Shown piece by piece: positions 24,846-36,929 of a DNA stretch of 64,000 bases. This DNA comes from Trema orientale (taxonomy: Eukaryota > Streptophyta > Magnoliopsida > Rosales > Cannabaceae): contig JXTC01000005.1 of the NCBI GenBank assembly GCA_002914845.1, positions 455,949 through 519,948 of the forward strand. The letters are read 5' to 3'. Both the position numbers and the translations under genes were made by a program. How positions within the stretch are numbered: the stretch's first letter is position 1; each line of letters starts with the position of its first letter. Under the pieces are notes generated by a model. It worked only from the letters and a program-made list of their open reading frames with translations. It had not been told where the DNA came from and ran no database searches.

Positions 24846-24980
24846 TGAGCAATGCTAGTACCATATGAGGTATAATTCTGTCACTAAATAATTTTAATTA
24901 ATTAATTAATAAACTGGGTCTAACATGGATCCCACCTAAAATATGGTGTTGAGTACCATATAGTGCCCTTAGTATTACTC
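24846..24980. mobile_element. Short MITE (family N3), copy 1
   Basis: Ends TGAGCAATGCTAGTACCATA and ATAGTGCCCTTAGTATTACTC are imperfect inverted repeats. TTTTAAAA flanks both sides (24838-24845 and 24981-24988). A related element lies at 26597-26780. Confidence 0.6.
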
Positions 24981-24988
24981 TTTTAAAA

Positions 24989-26586
24989 AAATTGTTTATT
25001 GCTCCTCCTCAAAACTAATTAAGTTAAGGGCACATCAATATCGATCAGAAGTTTTATACAATTAATATTAGTAATATATTAGTCCTTAAATTACATTAAA
25101 AAAAAAGAAAAATTGTTTTAGTCATTTTCTGTTTAATGGAACATATTAAAATTATTTAAGAACTAACAAAAAACAATCTTTAAAATTTAAGGATCAAAAT
25201 AAATAAAATTTAAAATATAAAGACCATAACGAAAGTTTTCTAATAATTTAAGGACTATCTAAGCAGTTAATCTATATATACACATATTATTCCATCTCTT
25301 TAGTTTCTGCCCTTCACTAGTTTTTGTCTTCCCTTTAACTAGCAAATATAGCCGTTTGCTCGACATATCAATCTCATGGGCCCCTCTTATGAAATTTAGA
25401 CTTTTTCCCCCCTTCTTTTTATAACAAAAACAGAACAGACATGCTAATTAAGGTCCTAAAAGAAATACGAATAGAATACTCGAGTACTATCTAATACTGA
25501 TATGTATATATATGATGTGAGTTTTCATTGATGCGCAAATCTGATCTTTTTAATCAAAGTATATAGTACTTGACATGACTTGTAAAGCTAGCTGCAATTA
25601 ACTTAAATTGGTTGTATATACGTCTAATTTCTACAAGTAAATATAGATCTCTAAGACCCACGTGAAACATTTTTCTTATAAGAACTAGCTGGAAAATCCC
25701 ACAAAACACACAAGTGCACTCGCTATTTTCAAATAAAAGCACTACTTATTTGACACAAACGTCCCCTAAATATATTTAGAATTGGACTATGATCATGATG
25801 TTCTGATCATCATGTATATAGTTTCCTACACTCAGTTAGTCTTCTTGTTATTGTGAACTTTTTTAGATTGAAGTGGTAAATATAAGTCACATTAATCCTT
25901 TTTATAATGGTTGAATAATTAATACTACATGTACGAATTAATGTAAATTATTAATCAAAGTGATATGGCAGTTAACTTGTTAAATTGGCGCAATCAAGTG
26001 ATATAGTTGTTTACGTATTGTCAAATATATTAAGATTGGCACAATATTAATGTATGGTAAATGAAATTTTTTAATTGAATGCATAAGCCAAATCAGGATA
26101 TATACACAGTATAACTAATTAAATTATGACAAATCAATTAGAAAAGAGAAAGTTTTGAAAGATAGACTAAATGTAATATAATACTCATATATGATAGCAA
26201 CTTTTGACAAAAGAGAGAACTAGTCACTGTTTCAATAAATATATAGTTGCAATATATTGCTATTGAGCAATAATAAATAACAAGAAAAATTAAGCTCATC
26301 CTAATCTAATTCATTATTTGTAAGAACTTGCAATAAATCACGTAGACTGTTAACACTCAGCTCATAACAGGCCAATAATATTTTACCACCAACTATATAT
26401 ATCAGACTTCTTAATAAAAACATTTTTCATTCTATAAATGGATATTACAGGTCGTCATCATGTACGACAGACCAAAATTTTCCCAAGGGATGCCTACTGA
26501 TTATGACCGTGCAGAAGGAAAAAAAAAATATAAATGAAAATAAAAACAAAAAGCAAATTAAACCAAGGACTAATGTCACTATAAAT
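24989..26586. other. Intergenic DNA, no gene seen
   Basis: AT-rich, only short ORFs. No recognisable feature. Confidence 0.4.
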
Positions 26587-26596
26587 ATTTCTCTCC

Positions 26597-26780
26597 AAGC
26601 AATGTTATAGGGCTTCTGTGGTACCAGTATCATAATAACAAATCAGTTTATTATTAATAATTTTAATTATTAAATTGGATCTCACATAAATCTTACATGA
26701 AATATAATTATAATTAATCATAAAAAGACTAACACATCATATAGTATTTGGACACCATATAATGACCCATAGCATTACTT
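26597..26780. mobile_element. Short MITE (family N3), copy 2
   Basis: Ends AAGCAATGTTATAGGG and CCCATAGCATTACTT are inverted matches. A perfect 10-bp repeat ATTTCTCTCC abuts both sides (26587-26596 and 26781-26790), the size range of Mutator-like target duplications. The inside is AT-rich without coding. Confidence 0.75.
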
Positions 26781-26790
26781 ATTTCTCTCC

Positions 26791-28714
26791 TATCACCGAC
26801 TGAATCACATCTCATAAGTCATACTCCACAAAGGCTGCTCTTTTAAACGTTGAAAGCCAACTAGAGTGACTTCTCAGATTACAAATCTACAAGTGTCAGT
26901 GTGTTCCATCTACTTAATGTATGGTCTCTTTCATTTGTAGCTCTAAATTGTCTAAAGGGGCATTCTATATATTAATGTATTAATTCCATTGGTTTCCCCG
27001 AAGATTAAATTCAAAAGTTCCATAATGTATAGAGGGGTCTCATTATACAACTTGGTCTCATAATATAACTACTTTTCATAACTATCAAAATAATTCAAAT
27101 ATGTGATGCTTGTAATAGTGTTTCCCACAATTAAAAAGGGAACTACTTTTTAATGGTCTAGATACATAAACTCTTATCCCCAATAATATAAACCACACCA
27201 TATATAATTAATATGATATCACATTATTGTCTTCAGTGGGTTCCTTTAAACTCCACATTAATTTGTAGATGTTACCTGCCCTGAAACAACTATTACACCA
27301 GATTTAATCATGCAATAGACATAATAATTTAGTAGGCCAGTCCCACATGATAGAGCATATACAAAAATTAATTATATTGTATATAGTACAGGTCTATATA
27401 TTGGCCGGTAATAAATCGATTTCTAGAATTCTTATCTACATAGTTCTATACCTATATCTCTATTTATTTATATTTTAAAGTGGAATATACTCTCATTTAA
27501 TAATTACGAAGAATAGAAAAATAAAACAACTACAAAGGAATTCTGAATTTAAAAAGTAACCTGTATGGAGCACCTGGTGGCTGGTGCCAACACAGTATAA
27601 CACTACGTATATACTAACAAGCTGCCCTATATACGCATAGCATTTTTCAATATTTAACAAAAAAAAAAAAATAGTGGAACTGGTGGTATTGCGTTTGGAT
27701 TGGCCAATGATCTAGTACTGTAGAGAAGTTCATGAGGACTAGCAGGCTTCTTCTGGGGAGGTTCTTAACTTGTGCATGCGCATGGTGTACTTCTAATATA
27801 TAGGAGAAAATGATCCGTCTATATGTACTTATCTTAATGTTAAATATAAATCATGATGGTCTTTTACCAATATTCAAACATTTTTTTTATCGGTCTAATT
27901 AACACAACCATGAAAATTTTATTTTTAGTTGCTACATAATTTATGACGAAAAATAGTAGAATTCATGACTAAACGAACGCTTTAATGATTATGATTGCAA
28001 CTATAATCCACTAAATTTGTTAACACAATTTGATATGATTGGATCTTTGCTCCGTTTAGTCAAAAAAAAAAAAAAAAAAGAGAGAAAAAAGTGGTTGTGG
28101 TTAGAATGTTATTATCACAAAATGTAGTCCAATTTTTTACTAGTAAAGCTAATCCTAGCTCTCTGTTCTCTCTCTCTCTAACTTTTGTTGCATACATACT
28201 TCAGCCATGTGATTAACGTGTAATGTTTCTTCCAATAATGTAGCGGCGCATATTCACTTCTAGATTTTTACTGCAACAGCTTTTGGAATAAAAATTAATA
28301 TTAAAAAATATATATATGATGATGGAATTGCACCAAATTAAGCAATCTTTATCATCATTAATGGTGTCATCATCTAATTACGAAACTCAAATGTGGTAAA
28401 TGTGCTCGGCGATTAATTTAAGCATCTAAAAATTGGCTTTGTGCAGACAAAATATTGTTTTTTTTAATAATGTGATCTTAAATTAAAATAAAAGATATAT
28501 TAATAAAAAAGGTGATCACTAATTATTAATGTTGTTATTATTAAGTTGAGTATCTTAATTATTTCGAAACTATACGATGAATTACTAGAAAAATATAAAA
28601 GGCACTAAGATTAGATCATGGAGATAACGTCATTAACTGGATATGTTCATCCTAAATTTTCCGAATTAACAGTCTTATGCTGATCATATCTCAAAAGTTG
28701 TAACAACACAACAA
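26791..28714. other. Intergenic DNA, no gene seen
   Basis: AT-rich, with poly-A tracts at about 27660 and 28061. No coding region or RNA gene recognised. Confidence 0.4.
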
Positions 28715-28719
28715 CTATT

Positions 28720-29239
28720 TGTAGATGCCAAATTCTACAATTGAATTTATTGGAGGGCCATGACCACTTGTAATCCTGTATCTAGAAAAAATGGGTTAGT
28801 TTTTTGGGTTGTGTTCTTGAGAGCTGCCTACATACCCTTTGCAGGGATCAAACCCTAATGTAGTTCTGATTTTCCTGCAAAAGAGCAAAAGATTAGTAAG
28901 AGCCGTGTGTAGAGAGAATAGAATAGAAAAAAAGAGAAGAAGATATCATATATCATAGAAGATGTTGAATGAAGAAGAAGGCTGTTTATTTATAGGCAAA
29001 TAATAGGTGTTTTATAAATAGGAAACTCCATCAATTAAATGATTAATAATAATTATCTTTTGGGTAACCTAGTCATATTAGGATACTTACTAGATAATAC
29101 CTTATTTAAAATATAATTACCTGATAATCATAAATAATATTTACCTCTTTTTTGAAATACGAGATCCCATAAAAATTTAAATACCTTTTGTAGCCATACA
29201 TAGGCCCTAAAATGAGTCGTACGAATTTTATCCCCAACA
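28720..29239 (-). repeat. 3' LTR (element on minus strand)
   Basis: 520 bp, TG...CA, next to the purine-rich tract. It aligns without gaps to 32780-33299. Confidence 0.9.
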
Positions 29240-29250
29240 ATCAGCCCCCC

Positions 29251-29285
29251 ACTCCTCAATGCGAGTTTACTCGGACTTGAGGAGT
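29251..29285. other. Hairpin beside the polypurine tract
   Basis: ACTCCTCAA pairs with TTGAGGAGT, and nested inside CGAGT pairs with ACTCG around a TT loop, a two-step stem with no mismatches inside each arm. A second copy lies at 31251-31285. Confidence 0.7.
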
Positions 29286-29420
29286 AGTTCAAATCAAGCC
29301 TTCACTTCCTTTCGTAATGCTTTCCTTGCATTTTCTTGTTAGATAACAAATCAATATAAAGCAATTAAATTTAAAAATCAACTTGTAAAAGATGAAACTG
29401 AGTTGTCATTATTTTTTTAC

Positions 29421-29950
29421 GGCTCCCGGAACTCATTTGGAACGAGGAAGAATTGGAGCTCTCGGAACTCATTTGGAACGGAGAGGAATTAGAGCTCTCG
29501 GCTATCTTCCACATACGCCTTGCTAAGAGGATTTAAAAGCACTCATCGAAGAGGGTGACTCCCGGAACTCGTTTGGAACAGGGAGGAGTTGGAGCTCTCG
29601 GCTAACTTCCACATACACCTTGCCAAGAGGATTTAAAAGCACTCATTGGAGAGGGCGGCTCCCGGAACTCATTGGGAACAGGGAGAAATTAGAGCTCTCG
29701 ACAGTTATCATTTTCCATGTCAAGAGGATTTCAAAGCACTCATTGGAGAGGACGGCTTCCGGAACTCATTGGGAACGGGGAGGAATTAGAGCTCTCGACA
29801 GTTATCGTTCTCTATATTAAGAGGATTTCAAAGAACTCATTTAGAGAGGGCGGCTCCCTGAACTCATTTGGAATGGGTAGGAATTAGAGCTCTCGACAGT
29901 TATCGTTCTCCGTGTCGAGAGGATTTAAATGCACTCATTTAGAGAGGGCT
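29421..29950. repeat. Tandem array of about 97-100 bp units in the LTR element
   Basis: About five units. Landmarks 'ccggaactcattkggaac', 'attagagctctcg', and 'aagaggattt.aaagcactcat' recur at 29425, 29561, 29661, 29758 and 29856. The first interval is longer (136 bp) because it holds an extra partial unit. This array is more GC-rich than the surroundings. Confidence 0.85.
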
Positions 29951-30049
29951 TTTTTGTTTTCTTTAGATCTCTGGATATTATATTATTTTTTATTACTCTT
30001 TGTCATAGTAGATGATTTTAGCTAAGATAAAATAAATAATAGGAAAATA

Positions 30050-31000
30050 TACGAGAATGCTAATTATAGCGTAATCATTAAAGTACGATTAAATCAATCA
30101 TATTAGTTACTCAAGCAATTCAAACGAGTCAAAAAATCTATGAAGTCATTTCCAAAGAATTCAAATACATCAAAGAATTCAAATCAAACTAATCAATTCA
30201 ATTATACCAGATAATCCTCAAATCAACCACATACAGACAAGCCAAGTCAATCAATTCAACTACCAATAAAATCAATCATTCCAGACAATCCAAATCAATC
30301 AATCCAAACAAGTCATCATAAAGCAAATCATTCCAATCAAAAATCATCAAAAGACAAACAATTCAAATAATTCAAGCCGATCATATATCGAACGAGTCAA
30401 TCCAAGCAAGTCATTGAATTCAAGCCAATCAATTCAAACAACTCATGTAGAAAATAAATCACTCCAAACAATTCGAATTAATCAAATAGTAAACAAGTCA
30501 CTCCAATCAAACCAAATAATTCACAATTATCAAATATCAAGCAAAGTCAATCTAGTCGAACCAAATAAATCAAATCGAATACAAAATGAAACAATCCAAT
30601 CAAAAGGTTTCACACTCCAAAATAATTTCAAACAATTCAGTCAATTATTTATTCAAACTAATCAATCCGGATAAAAATTGAGTCAAATTATTGCAAACCA
30701 ACAAACCATGCAAACAAAAGAATTCAAATCAAGCACCAAACAAAACAATCTAACCAAAAGATTAGTTTGCAAACCATGCAAACAAAAGAATTCAAATCAA
30801 GCACCAAATAAAACAATCTAACTAAAAGATTTTACACTCCAAATAATTTCAAGCGCTCAAATTAAACAGTCGAATCAATCAAGACAACTAAAATAGAATC
30901 AAATATTTCACCACACCCAAACAATTCAAACAAAATAAATTAATCAAAGTAAACTAATCCAATATATCAATCACGTTAATATATCAAACTACTTATTTTA
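30050..31000. repeat. CAA/TCAA-rich low-complexity interior of the LTR element
   Basis: Nearly a kilobase made of 'caatcaattcaa'-like words. About 72 bp around 30695-30765 containing 'aaaccatgcaaacaaaagaa' is duplicated immediately downstream. Open frames here reflect composition rather than protein coding. Confidence 0.6.
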
Positions 31001-31250
31001 AGCACATAATGTGGACCCTTGAATCAAAAAAATATATCATGTAACCCAAATTCATTTGATCAAATAATTATTGTCGTTAGAATACTTATCTCCTTGAGAG
31101 TTTGACGAACCTCTAGGAAGTTGACATCTAATGAAAGTTGCACATCCTTCCTTTTTGCAACATGAAACTTTATTGTTAAAATTTTTCAAAAAATTTCAAA
31201 ATATTGTTACCTTTTTTTTAAGTCTCTCATTGTTACATTGCCAGCCCCTC

Positions 31251-31285
31251 ACTCCTCAGTGCGAGTTTACTCGGACTAGAGGAGT
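31251..31285. other. Second copy of the hairpin, exactly 2000 bp away
   Basis: ACTCCTC pairs with GAGGAGT and CGAGT with ACTCG. The adjacent 'agcccctc' repeats the polypurine-tract neighbourhood, so an internal, tract-like copy is present within the element. Confidence 0.65.
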
Positions 31286-32779
31286 TGGGAATTATCTTAG
31301 ATCACATTCTAATAGAGTCTCCTACTAAATATACAAAGGTATTAAAGAACTCGAAAACAAGATATATGTTTATAGCCATTAGATATGATAATAGAGATAA
31401 CATAAACATAAAAAGAATTATAAATAAAAATCTAATTATACTAAATTTACGTTATAAAATACATCTTCTAATATGGAAATTACCCCACCAATTTCATAGC
31501 AATCAAATTAGTGAATAATAATAATAAAATCATGCTTAACAATAGTCTTATATGTACACAAGTGTATATATAATATCCCATTCCTTAATAAGTGAAACGA
31601 AAAGTAAAATTATTTATGTCTAATAATACCTTCATATAGATACATATATATGAAATTAATCTCTTAATTGAAAAGTGCTAAGAAAAGAATAACATAAAGA
31701 TGCTAACAAGAAAATTCTTTTTTCTACTAAGAAATCAAAGTACGTGGTGAACAAGATATATACAACATGCAAGTTCTTAATTATTTCATTTTTTATGATA
31801 ACGAATATTTCATTTGTTAGTACTATATTGTTCACGTATTCTTAAAACAATAACGTAAATTATTAAACTAATAACATTAGCAACAGTAGCAAGATGAGTT
31901 TATATAAATGGGAAACAAGACATAAATTTGTAGTATATATATATATATACGTCTCTACAAACTTTTTTTTTTTTAAATAAGCATGTTAGTTGGCAGAATT
32001 TAAGACTTTATGTATCATAATGTTTAATTGTAAAATTTTATATAATAACACTTTTTATTTAAAAAGAGAAAAAGTTAATAAAAATAATAACGGAAATTTA
32101 TTTGTTGTATCTATATAAATACAAAAATATATAAGATATATATACGTTTTAAACTCATTTTTTATTTTCCTGGTGACTTAAACTTTTATTTAAATCATAT
32201 TTCTATACAAAAGGATAAAAGGAATTTATATCAAACAATACTACTGCATATATATTTATTATGAAAAATACTAATGCATATCAAGATAATAAACAAATAT
32301 TTGTATATTAATAGATACACAGATAGCGTAATTAAAACATATATATGAATAAATTATAGATGTGAACGATTATTCAACAAGGAAACATGTTTTAAATTAG
32401 GAAAACATATAAATACAAAGACTAAAATAAAACGTGGTCTTTAAATACAAAGATACTGATATAAATATATATATGCTAATATATAACAACTAAAATTAAT
32501 AGCTTTACAAATTTAACTTGCGATTTTTTGCATTCGGTTCAAAGACATACACCTTGCACATATATAATTGATGCATTGTAATATCAGTCGATTCAGGTAT
32601 ATAAGTGTGTTCGTGCCTAAAATCAATTAAGAGAAACATATTGAAAGCTTTAATGGAGAAACAAGAAAAGCAAACCGTTATATGACGTCGAAGTAGTGAT
32701 TGAAGTTGAGAATTATTAGACCTCACGTATCAAGAAGGAAAATAAACAAGTGATCAAGGCCCCACGGTGGGCACCAAAT

Positions 32780-33299
32780 TGTAGATGCCAAATTCTACAA
32801 TTGAATTTATTGGAGGGCCATGATCACTCGTAATCCTGTATCCAGAAAAAATGGGTTAGTTTTTTGGTTTGTGTTCTTGAGAGCTGCCTACATACTCTTT
32901 GCAGGGATCAAACCCTAATGTAGTTCTGATTTCCCTGCAAAAGAGTAAAAGATTAGTAGGGATCGTGTGTAGAGAGAATAGAATAGAAAAAAAGAGAAGA
33001 AGATATCATATATCATAGAAGATGTTGAATGAAGAAGAAGGCTGTGTATTTATAGGCAAATAATAGGTGTTTTATAAATAGGAAACTCTATTAATTAAAT
33101 GATTAATACTAATTATCTTTTGGATAACTTAGTCATATTAGGATACTTACTAGATAATACCTTATTTGAAATATAATTACCTGATAATCATAAATAATAT
33201 TTACCTCTTTTCTGAAATACGAGATCCCATAAAAACTTAAATACCTTTCGTAGCCATACATAGGCCCTAAAATGAGTCGTACGAATTTTATCCCCAACA
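32780..33299 (-). repeat. 5' LTR (element on minus strand)
   Basis: 520 bp, next to the primer-binding site. On the minus strand a TATA-like CCTATAAATACACAGCC lies at about 33041-33057, a plausible start region for element transcripts. Confidence 0.9.
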
Positions 33300-33304
33300 C
33301 TATT

Positions 33305-34340
33305 TTTTAAAAATAAGGGGGTAAAACATTTTCTAAAGATTTTTAGATGTGACAAAATGCTGATACAACCCCCTATGATCAGTTATCCAATTTCTTTTCA
33401 AGCTAAATTAAAGCTTTATTACGTCTAAATTTTGGCATATAGTACTAATTATGTTATTATCGAAAAGTGTATATATAGCATATATAATGGACGAACTTAT
33501 CATGGACTATAGTGTAGATAAGTTATCGGAATATTGGACTTATATATATGTGTGTATCGTATTTAAGAAGAGAGCCTTTGTCATATCAATTAATAGTAAT
33601 GGGACTTGAGCAGCTGGTGATGAGGTGTAAGAGATGAATATTATTGACAAGTCCAGATTAGGAGAAAATTAACATTAGTTTGATTGTTGTAATTATTTCT
33701 TTACGGTTATGATTGTGATTAATGAAAAATAAAGAAAAAGACACGAATCTTCCTCATCTTGGTCTGATATTTCTTGTAAAGTCAAATTCTACCGAAGTGG
33801 TGCACTGCCCACCTTAAATGAAATTTTTAAAAAAGTGTCTCGGCAGAATTGTTAAACACGCTCACATGATGCACACAAAGCCACATACACGTTCTGTGGT
33901 AAGCTTTTCAAAACGTTTTTTTTTTATGCTTTTATTTGTGGGTTTCACTATTTAGATATTCGGATTAATTAAAAAAAAATATCCGGGCTTTTCGATCGGT
34001 ATTAAGTAGTTTAGTTTTGTATATTGGTTAACTATTATATAACTAAGTTATTATTAAGGATCCTAGTTACTTAGCTTGTTTAAGTAAATTGTCATTTTTC
34101 ATTTCACTTGCCACATCACTTGAGCCTTCATATGTCTATATATATATGTGTGTTTATGTTAAAATTTCAATATATAACTTAATTAATTCATTTAATAATT
34201 TTCACAACTCTGCACATACAGTTAATGTTATTATAAGCACCCTAGACTTCGTAAATACAGTTAGACACTATCCACATAATTAAGAAAGTGCATAATCTGT
34301 GACTAAAAGAGAAAAGTTTGTATAAATAAAAGAATATCAT
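33305..34340. other. Intergenic DNA, no gene seen
   Basis: AT-rich, no feature recognised beyond short microsatellites. Confidence 0.4.
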
Positions 34341-34349
34341 TATTATTAT

Positions 34350-34630
34350 GTTGTTGTGACTAAAAAGTCTATACGTACGTGACAAAAATTTTAATCACAA
34401 AAGGTGCAATTTATTGTACCTAACTATACTTTTAGTCACAATTTTATTATTAAATGTAAAATATTGTGATTAAAAAAAGTACGTTAGTCATAATTTGTTA
34501 CTAAATACTACCTTTTAGTCACAACAAATTTTTAATTGTGATTAAATGTCACTTTTAGTCACCAAAAAAAAAAAATTTATTGTGACTAAAAAATTGTGAC
34601 TAAATATTAGTGATTTTTAGTTTTAATTTT
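34350..34630. repeat. Cluster of GTGACTAAA motifs, possible CACTA remnant
   Basis: The word TTTAGTCACAA or its complement TTGTGACTAAA (with small variants) occurs about ten times in 280 bp on both strands. Such subterminal arrays are typical of CACTA (En/Spm) elements and related MITEs. No clear terminal CACTA pair or target duplication was found. Confidence 0.4.
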
Positions 34631-34639
34631 CGTTAAATA

Positions 34640-35855
34640 TTTTTCAAAAAAACAACTTATATATAATATATATACAAAAAATATAATTTATCATAGTCAT
34701 TAAGGTACAATATATTTCTTAAAATTCCAAAAAAAAAAAAAATACACATTATTATGCATAATGGATAACAACCCTTCGAGACTAGCAAATTTTTTTTGTT
34801 TTCTCCTTTGGAATTAATGGGCAAACCACATAAATAGCTAGTTAGGAATAAAGAATAAAAGAACAGCCATTTTACAAAGTTTTGTGTCACGTTTTATCTC
34901 GTTGACATGCGTCTTGTGTTGAATTTAACAGAAGTATATGTTTATATATGTGTAGTTCCCTTTCTGTATGTATATATGTATAGATAGATATAAAGGCTAT
35001 AGCTATATATATAAGCTGAGATTTCGGACCAACTTCAAATTACTATAGAGGCCGGGTTATTAAACCTATATGTCAAACATGGCACCCACACGAAAAAGAG
35101 TTAAACTAATTATAATAAAATTGACTTGTTTTTTTTCACATGAAGTCTTAAAGGCTAAGGATGGTTGATGTTACCACTTTGGATATGTTAATGTAATATC
35201 CTATAGACAGTTGACCCTGAAAAGACCCATACGCTAGAATATTCCCACACCTTAGAGATAATGATATGGGGCTTGAATCTTGAGACTGCATGCGGTATGA
35301 GTGAACCAAAATGCCTATTGCAAAAGGTATCGATTGCCACCTAACTTTGGCCTCTGCACAAAAAGTTTTACTTAAATTATTGGTCATATACATGTCAATA
35401 TATGTGTGTGCGTGTATATATATATACACATGCGAAGTTCTATTATTTTATGTGCCAATGTTACTCTCATATCTTATTTAAAACACAATTAATGCGGATA
35501 GTTGAGGACGTATCTGATATTGCAAGAAATTTTAGATTCGAGTTGGTCTCATCATGTCAACCAGTACTAATTAATAGCTCGAATATATACATGCCATCTG
35601 CAAATATGTCTGTGGAGTTATCTAATAACGTTCCTCGTGCGTTATAACTTCTCTCTCTCTATATATATAGAGATCGAACATTTATGATCCTACAATGGCT
35701 GCATATCGAACAGTCATTGAACTGTAGGTTACTAGGTCTTCTTTGGCAAAAGGTGATCTAGTTCATTCACTTAAAAACACTAATGAATTAAAGGATTAAT
35801 TAGTACAACATAACCTCATAAAAGCTAGCACTTATTATCCAATATAGTGGTATAT
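34640..35855. other. Intergenic DNA, no gene seen
   Basis: AT-rich, with (TA)n stretches. Short ORFs at 34657-34890, 35148-35429 and 35402-35647 lack domains. Confidence 0.4.
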
Positions 35856-35859
35856 TATT

Positions 35860-36220
35860 AGGAGAACTATAAAAAAATACCCTCAAATTTGAGTGTTATA
35901 CAATTTAGACTTTTAAGTTTAGACTCTGTAAATAAATACTCTGAGATTCAGAATTTTTGAAAATTAATATCCTAAACTGACTTTTTGATCAATTTTACTA
36001 ACCAAAAAATAATAATAACCTCTATTAAAACTGGATTAATCCTTATTATTCTCCTTAATTTATTCGAGGACATTATTGTCTTTTATTAATTAAAGTTATT
36101 CAAAAAGTCAACTCAGTGTAAATTTTCTAACATTCTTAATCTCTGTGAATTATTTTGAAGACTCCAAACTTTAAAATTGTAAAACACCCAAACTCATGAT
36201 ATTTTTTTGCAGTTTATCCT
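35860..36220. mobile_element. Long-TIR element upstream of the sulfate transporter
   Basis: Left arm AGGAGAACTATAAAAAAATA and right arm ending GCAGTTTATCCT match in inverted orientation over about 100 bp or more ('gagtttgggtgtt.tacaatttt', 'aagtttagactct'). Mutator-like MITE or foldback type. No convincing target duplication was found in the AT-rich flanks. Confidence 0.55.
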
Positions 36221-36756
36221 ATTATATATTTATAATATTAATCATGACAACCTAACAACCAACTTATACAAGTGTAATCAAAATTACAACCTAACAAGCT
36301 GACATTAATCACCCCTAGAATCTTTCCCTTAATCCCCCAAATTCCCCCAAATCTTCACTTAGATCTGCCGACTGTGACCGACCCCTGTGCGGCAACTTGC
36401 TCTCCCTCGGAGCCAATCACCGCGAACCACGTGCACTTCATGCCACGCTCCTATTGGTCATGAGGTCACCATACTCTATACCATAACCGATCAGCCCTGT
36501 ATATACATAGCATATAATACTATTTTTCGCGTCCTAATTTGATGTCAGCATTTTTCAACATTAGGCCTCTAATCCAAACTGGTCTATCCTCCGAGTTAAG
36601 AACAAATGTACATACATGTGACTCGTCCAAGTTGAATGGTCAAGGACTTTGGCTGACATGCCACGTGGCGTTTCAACGTGTGGGGCCCAATAAGCACTTA
36701 GAATATGTTACAACCCAGAAACATGCACCCCTCCACACTCCCATTGCACCCCACCT

Positions 36757-36768
36757 TTTATATAAAGC
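36757..36768 (+). promoter_or_regulatory. Probable TATA box of the sulfate transporter gene
   Basis: TTTTATATAAAG lies about 165 bp before the ATG at 36930 in a GC-richer stretch that also has CACGTGG-type (36662-36668) and other non-repetitive sequence. This is the best TATA candidate; the start site was not determined. Confidence 0.55.
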
Positions 36769-36929
36769 TGGTTACTCCTCCTTGAGGCTATCTCACAGTT
36801 CTAAGCATGCAAATAAGCATATAAGCTTAGCCTCAAACTTAGAGATAGTAACGCTATATAATCTTCACAAACTACTCCGTATTAAAACTTCACATTATTC
36901 TGGTAGTGTGTTACCTTAATCATTTTGAA

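Larger units (their letters stand above)
28720..33299 (-). mobile_element. LTR element without coding capacity (LARD-like)
   Basis: Two 520-bp direct repeats with TG...CA ends bound a 3.5-kb interior, and CTATT flanks both sides (28715-28719 and 33300-33304). On the minus strand a primer-binding site TGGTGCCCACCGTGGGGC lies 3 bases from the 5' LTR (32759-32776), and a purine-rich GAGGAGTGGGGGGCTGA precedes the 3' LTR. Orientation is therefore minus. The primer site resembles those of Tat/Ogre-type Gypsy elements, which is an inference. No gag, protease, RT, RNase H or integrase is recognisable. The LTRs differ at about 21 of 520 sites (4%) by eye, suggesting an age of roughly 1.5-3 million years under usual plant rates. 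Confidence 0.9.

Noticed and set aside
29240-29270. Plus-strand orientation of the LTR element
   Set aside because: The sequence after the left LTR has no TGG-type primer site, whereas the minus reading has both a primer site and a purine-rich tract.
29620-29820. 66-aa ORF in the tandem array
   Set aside because: The peptide is a by-product of the 97-100 bp repeat units and repeats with them.
30414-30674. 86-aa ORF rich in Gln, Asn and Ser in the LTR element
   Set aside because: It only reflects the CAA/TCAA composition; not considered a protein gene.
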